A stretch of 32,932 nt of DNA, from positions 1 to 32,932 of the forward strand of contig JAISJC010000115.1 of the NCBI GenBank assembly GCA_031261745.1. Reading direction: 5' to 3'. The translations under genes were made by a program, and so were the position numbers. The notes beneath the pieces were generated by a model. That model was not told where the DNA came from, did no database searches, and saw only the letters and a list, made by a program, of their open reading frames with translations. This document shows positions 31,764 through 32,932 of the stretch, piece by piece. This stretch comes from Oscillospiraceae bacterium. GTDB lineage: Bacteria > Bacillota > Clostridia > Oscillospirales > Oscillospiraceae. The number at the start of each line of letters is the position of its first letter. The stretch's first letter is position 1.

Positions 31764-32932
31764 TTCAATATCCTCAACGCTTCCTCAACGCTCTTCACAA
31801 ACGCCAGTTCCAGCCCTTTCGGAGCCGTGACCTTCGTTCCGGCGGGCAGTATGCACTTCTTGAAACCGAGCCGCGCGACCTCCGCGAGGCGCAAATCCGT
31901 CTGCGTGACAGAGCGCAGCTCGCCCGTCAGACCGACCTCGCCGACGGCGGCAGTGTCGTCGCCCACGGCGAGGTCGCGATAGCTCGACGCGAGCGCGAGA
32001 ATCGTCGCGAGGTCCGCGCCCGGCTCGTCCAGCTCCAACCCGCCGATGACGTTCAAATACGCGTCGCAGCCGCCGACGCGCAGCCCGCCGCGCTTTTCCA
32101 GAACCGCGAGGAGCATCAGCGTGCGGTTCAAATCCAAGCCCGTCGCGTTGCGGCGCGGATTGTTCAGCTGCGACGGCACCACGAGTGCCTGAATCTCCGC
32201 CAGAATCGGCCGCGACCCCTCCATAACGCAGGTTACGCACGTTCCGGGCGTGTTCACGGGCCGCCCCGCAAGCATTTGCTCCGACGGATTTTTCACTTCG
32301 CGCAGCCCGTCGCCCGTCATCTCAAACACGCCGATTTCGTTCGTCGAGCCGTAGCGGTTTTTCCGCGCGCGCAGAATGCGGAAGCTCGTCCGCGGCTCGC
32401 CCTCAAAGCTCAGAACGCAGTCCACCATATGCTCCAAGACCATCGGACCCGCAATCGCGCCCTCCTTGTTGACGTGACCTATCAGAAACACTGTCACGCC
32501 CGACGTTTTCGACAACCGCAGCAGGCTCAGCGCGCAGTCCTTTACCTGACCGACGGACCCCGGCGCGGACGCGATGTCCGCGTTGTACAGCGTCTGAATC
32601 GAATCGACAATCAGAATATCCGGCTCGCAGTCCGCGACGGCGTTTAAGACCTCGCCGATGTCCGTTTCCGTCAGTAGCAGCACGTTCTCGCCCGTCACGC
32701 CGAGCCGCTCCGCGCGTAATTTGATCTGCCGCTCCGATTCCTCGCCGGAGACGTATAAAGCCTTGCGGTCCTTGGCGATTTCGTCGCAGATTTGCAGTAA
32801 CAGCGTGGATTTTCCGATGCCGGGCGCGCCGCCGACGAGAATCAGCGAGCCGAGTACGGCCCCGCCGCCGAGAACGCGGTCCAGCTCGTAAAAGCCCGTC
32901 TCGACGCGCCTCTCGCCGCCCGCCGCAAGCTC
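31760..32932 (-). CDS. radA: DNA repair protein RadA (N-terminus beyond the window)
   Basis: The frame is open through the right edge, giving 390 C-terminal residues. Visible parts are the start of the RecA-like core (TGFYELDRVLGGG), Walker A GGAPGIGKST, the SGEES segment, Walker B ILIVDSIQT, the hallmark KNRFG motif here as KNRYG (ARKNRYGST), and the C-terminal Lon-protease-like domain (VGGLELDEPGADLA... ending in the EEALRIL helix). The N-terminal C4 zinc finger lies outside. RadA drives branch migration in recombination. An internal GTG at 32698 is not the true start, because Walker A lies upstream of it. The stop overlaps the udg start by 4 nt. Confidence 0.96.
   Translation of the reverse strand, partial: ELAAGGERRVETGFYELDRVLGGGAVLGSLILVGGAPGIGKSTLLLQICDEIAKDRKALYVSGEESERQIKLRAERLGVTGENVLLLTETDIGEVLNAVADCEPDILIVDSIQTLYNADIASAPGSVGQVKDCALSLLRLSKTSGVTVFLIGHVNKEGAIAGPMVLEHMVDCVLSFEGEPRTSFRILRARKNRYGSTNEIGVFEMTGDGLREVKNPSEQMLAGRPVNTPGTCVTCVMEGSRPILAEIQALVVPSQLNNPRRNATGLDLNRTLMLLAVLEKRGGLRVGGCDAYLNVIGGLELDEPGADLATILALASSYRDLAVGDDTAAVGEVGLTGELRSVTQTDLRLAEVARLGFKKCILPAGTKVTAPKGLELAFVKSVEEALRILK

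Overview
The window looks like chromosomal DNA from a GC-rich Gram-positive-type anaerobe, probably a clostridium of the Oscillospirales kind. This is an inference from gene content: a C-terminal xPxTG-type sorting tail, an SLH-anchored subtilase, several lipoproteins, an ECF transporter S component, a type III pantothenate kinase with split CoaB and CoaC, and strong AGGAGG-type ribosome binding sites with consensus -35/-10 promoters. I saw no tRNA, rRNA, CRISPR array, transposase or phage gene. Both ends of the window cut genes: a DsbD/TauE-like membrane protein on the left and radA on the right.

Layout. 1-6264 (+) is a copper-handling operon: a truncated DsbD_2-type membrane protein with cupredoxin-like domains, a 34-residue membrane peptide, an FtrD-like (DUF2318) Cys-rich lipoprotein, the Cu(I)-ATPase CopA, an unrecognised lipoprotein, the chaperone CopZ, and an OmpR-type response regulator with a minimal-sensor kinase. 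6249-7040 (-) is a lipoprotein cell-wall amidase convergent with it. 7251-15278 (+) holds two large surface proteins, each with its own promoter: a 1441-residue modular protein ending in an APDTG sorting-like tail, and a 1189-residue subtilase with three SLH domains. 15343-17943 (+) is a translationally coupled coenzyme A operon (PanT-like S component, coaX, coaB, coaC) closed by a strong terminator.

18006-23113 (-) is a marR-abc-abc operon encoding an asymmetric heterodimeric ABC exporter. Its promoter carries two TAYCnnGGTA operator-like sites. 23280-26912 (-) pairs a secreted, C-terminally anchored protein built from a duplicated module with an SbmA/BacA/YddA-type ABC transporter, under one promoter with a leader of about 140 nt. 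I consider this pair the best candidate for an undescribed system. 27232-29646 (-) is a PcrA/UvrD helicase with its own promoter and terminator. 29871-32932 (-) is a tightly packed repair operon: radA, a family-4 uracil-DNA glycosylase, a PD-(D/E)XK nuclease-like protein and a GNAT acetyltransferase, ending at a textbook UUCG-loop terminator.

How the parts relate. The copper genes cover cytosolic chaperoning (CopZ), export (CopA), envelope redox or metal binding (DsbD-like, FtrD-like, lipoprotein) and sensing (two-component pair). The CoA genes run from pantothenate uptake through phosphorylation and cysteine ligation to decarboxylation. All functions are read from sequence motifs; no database search was possible.
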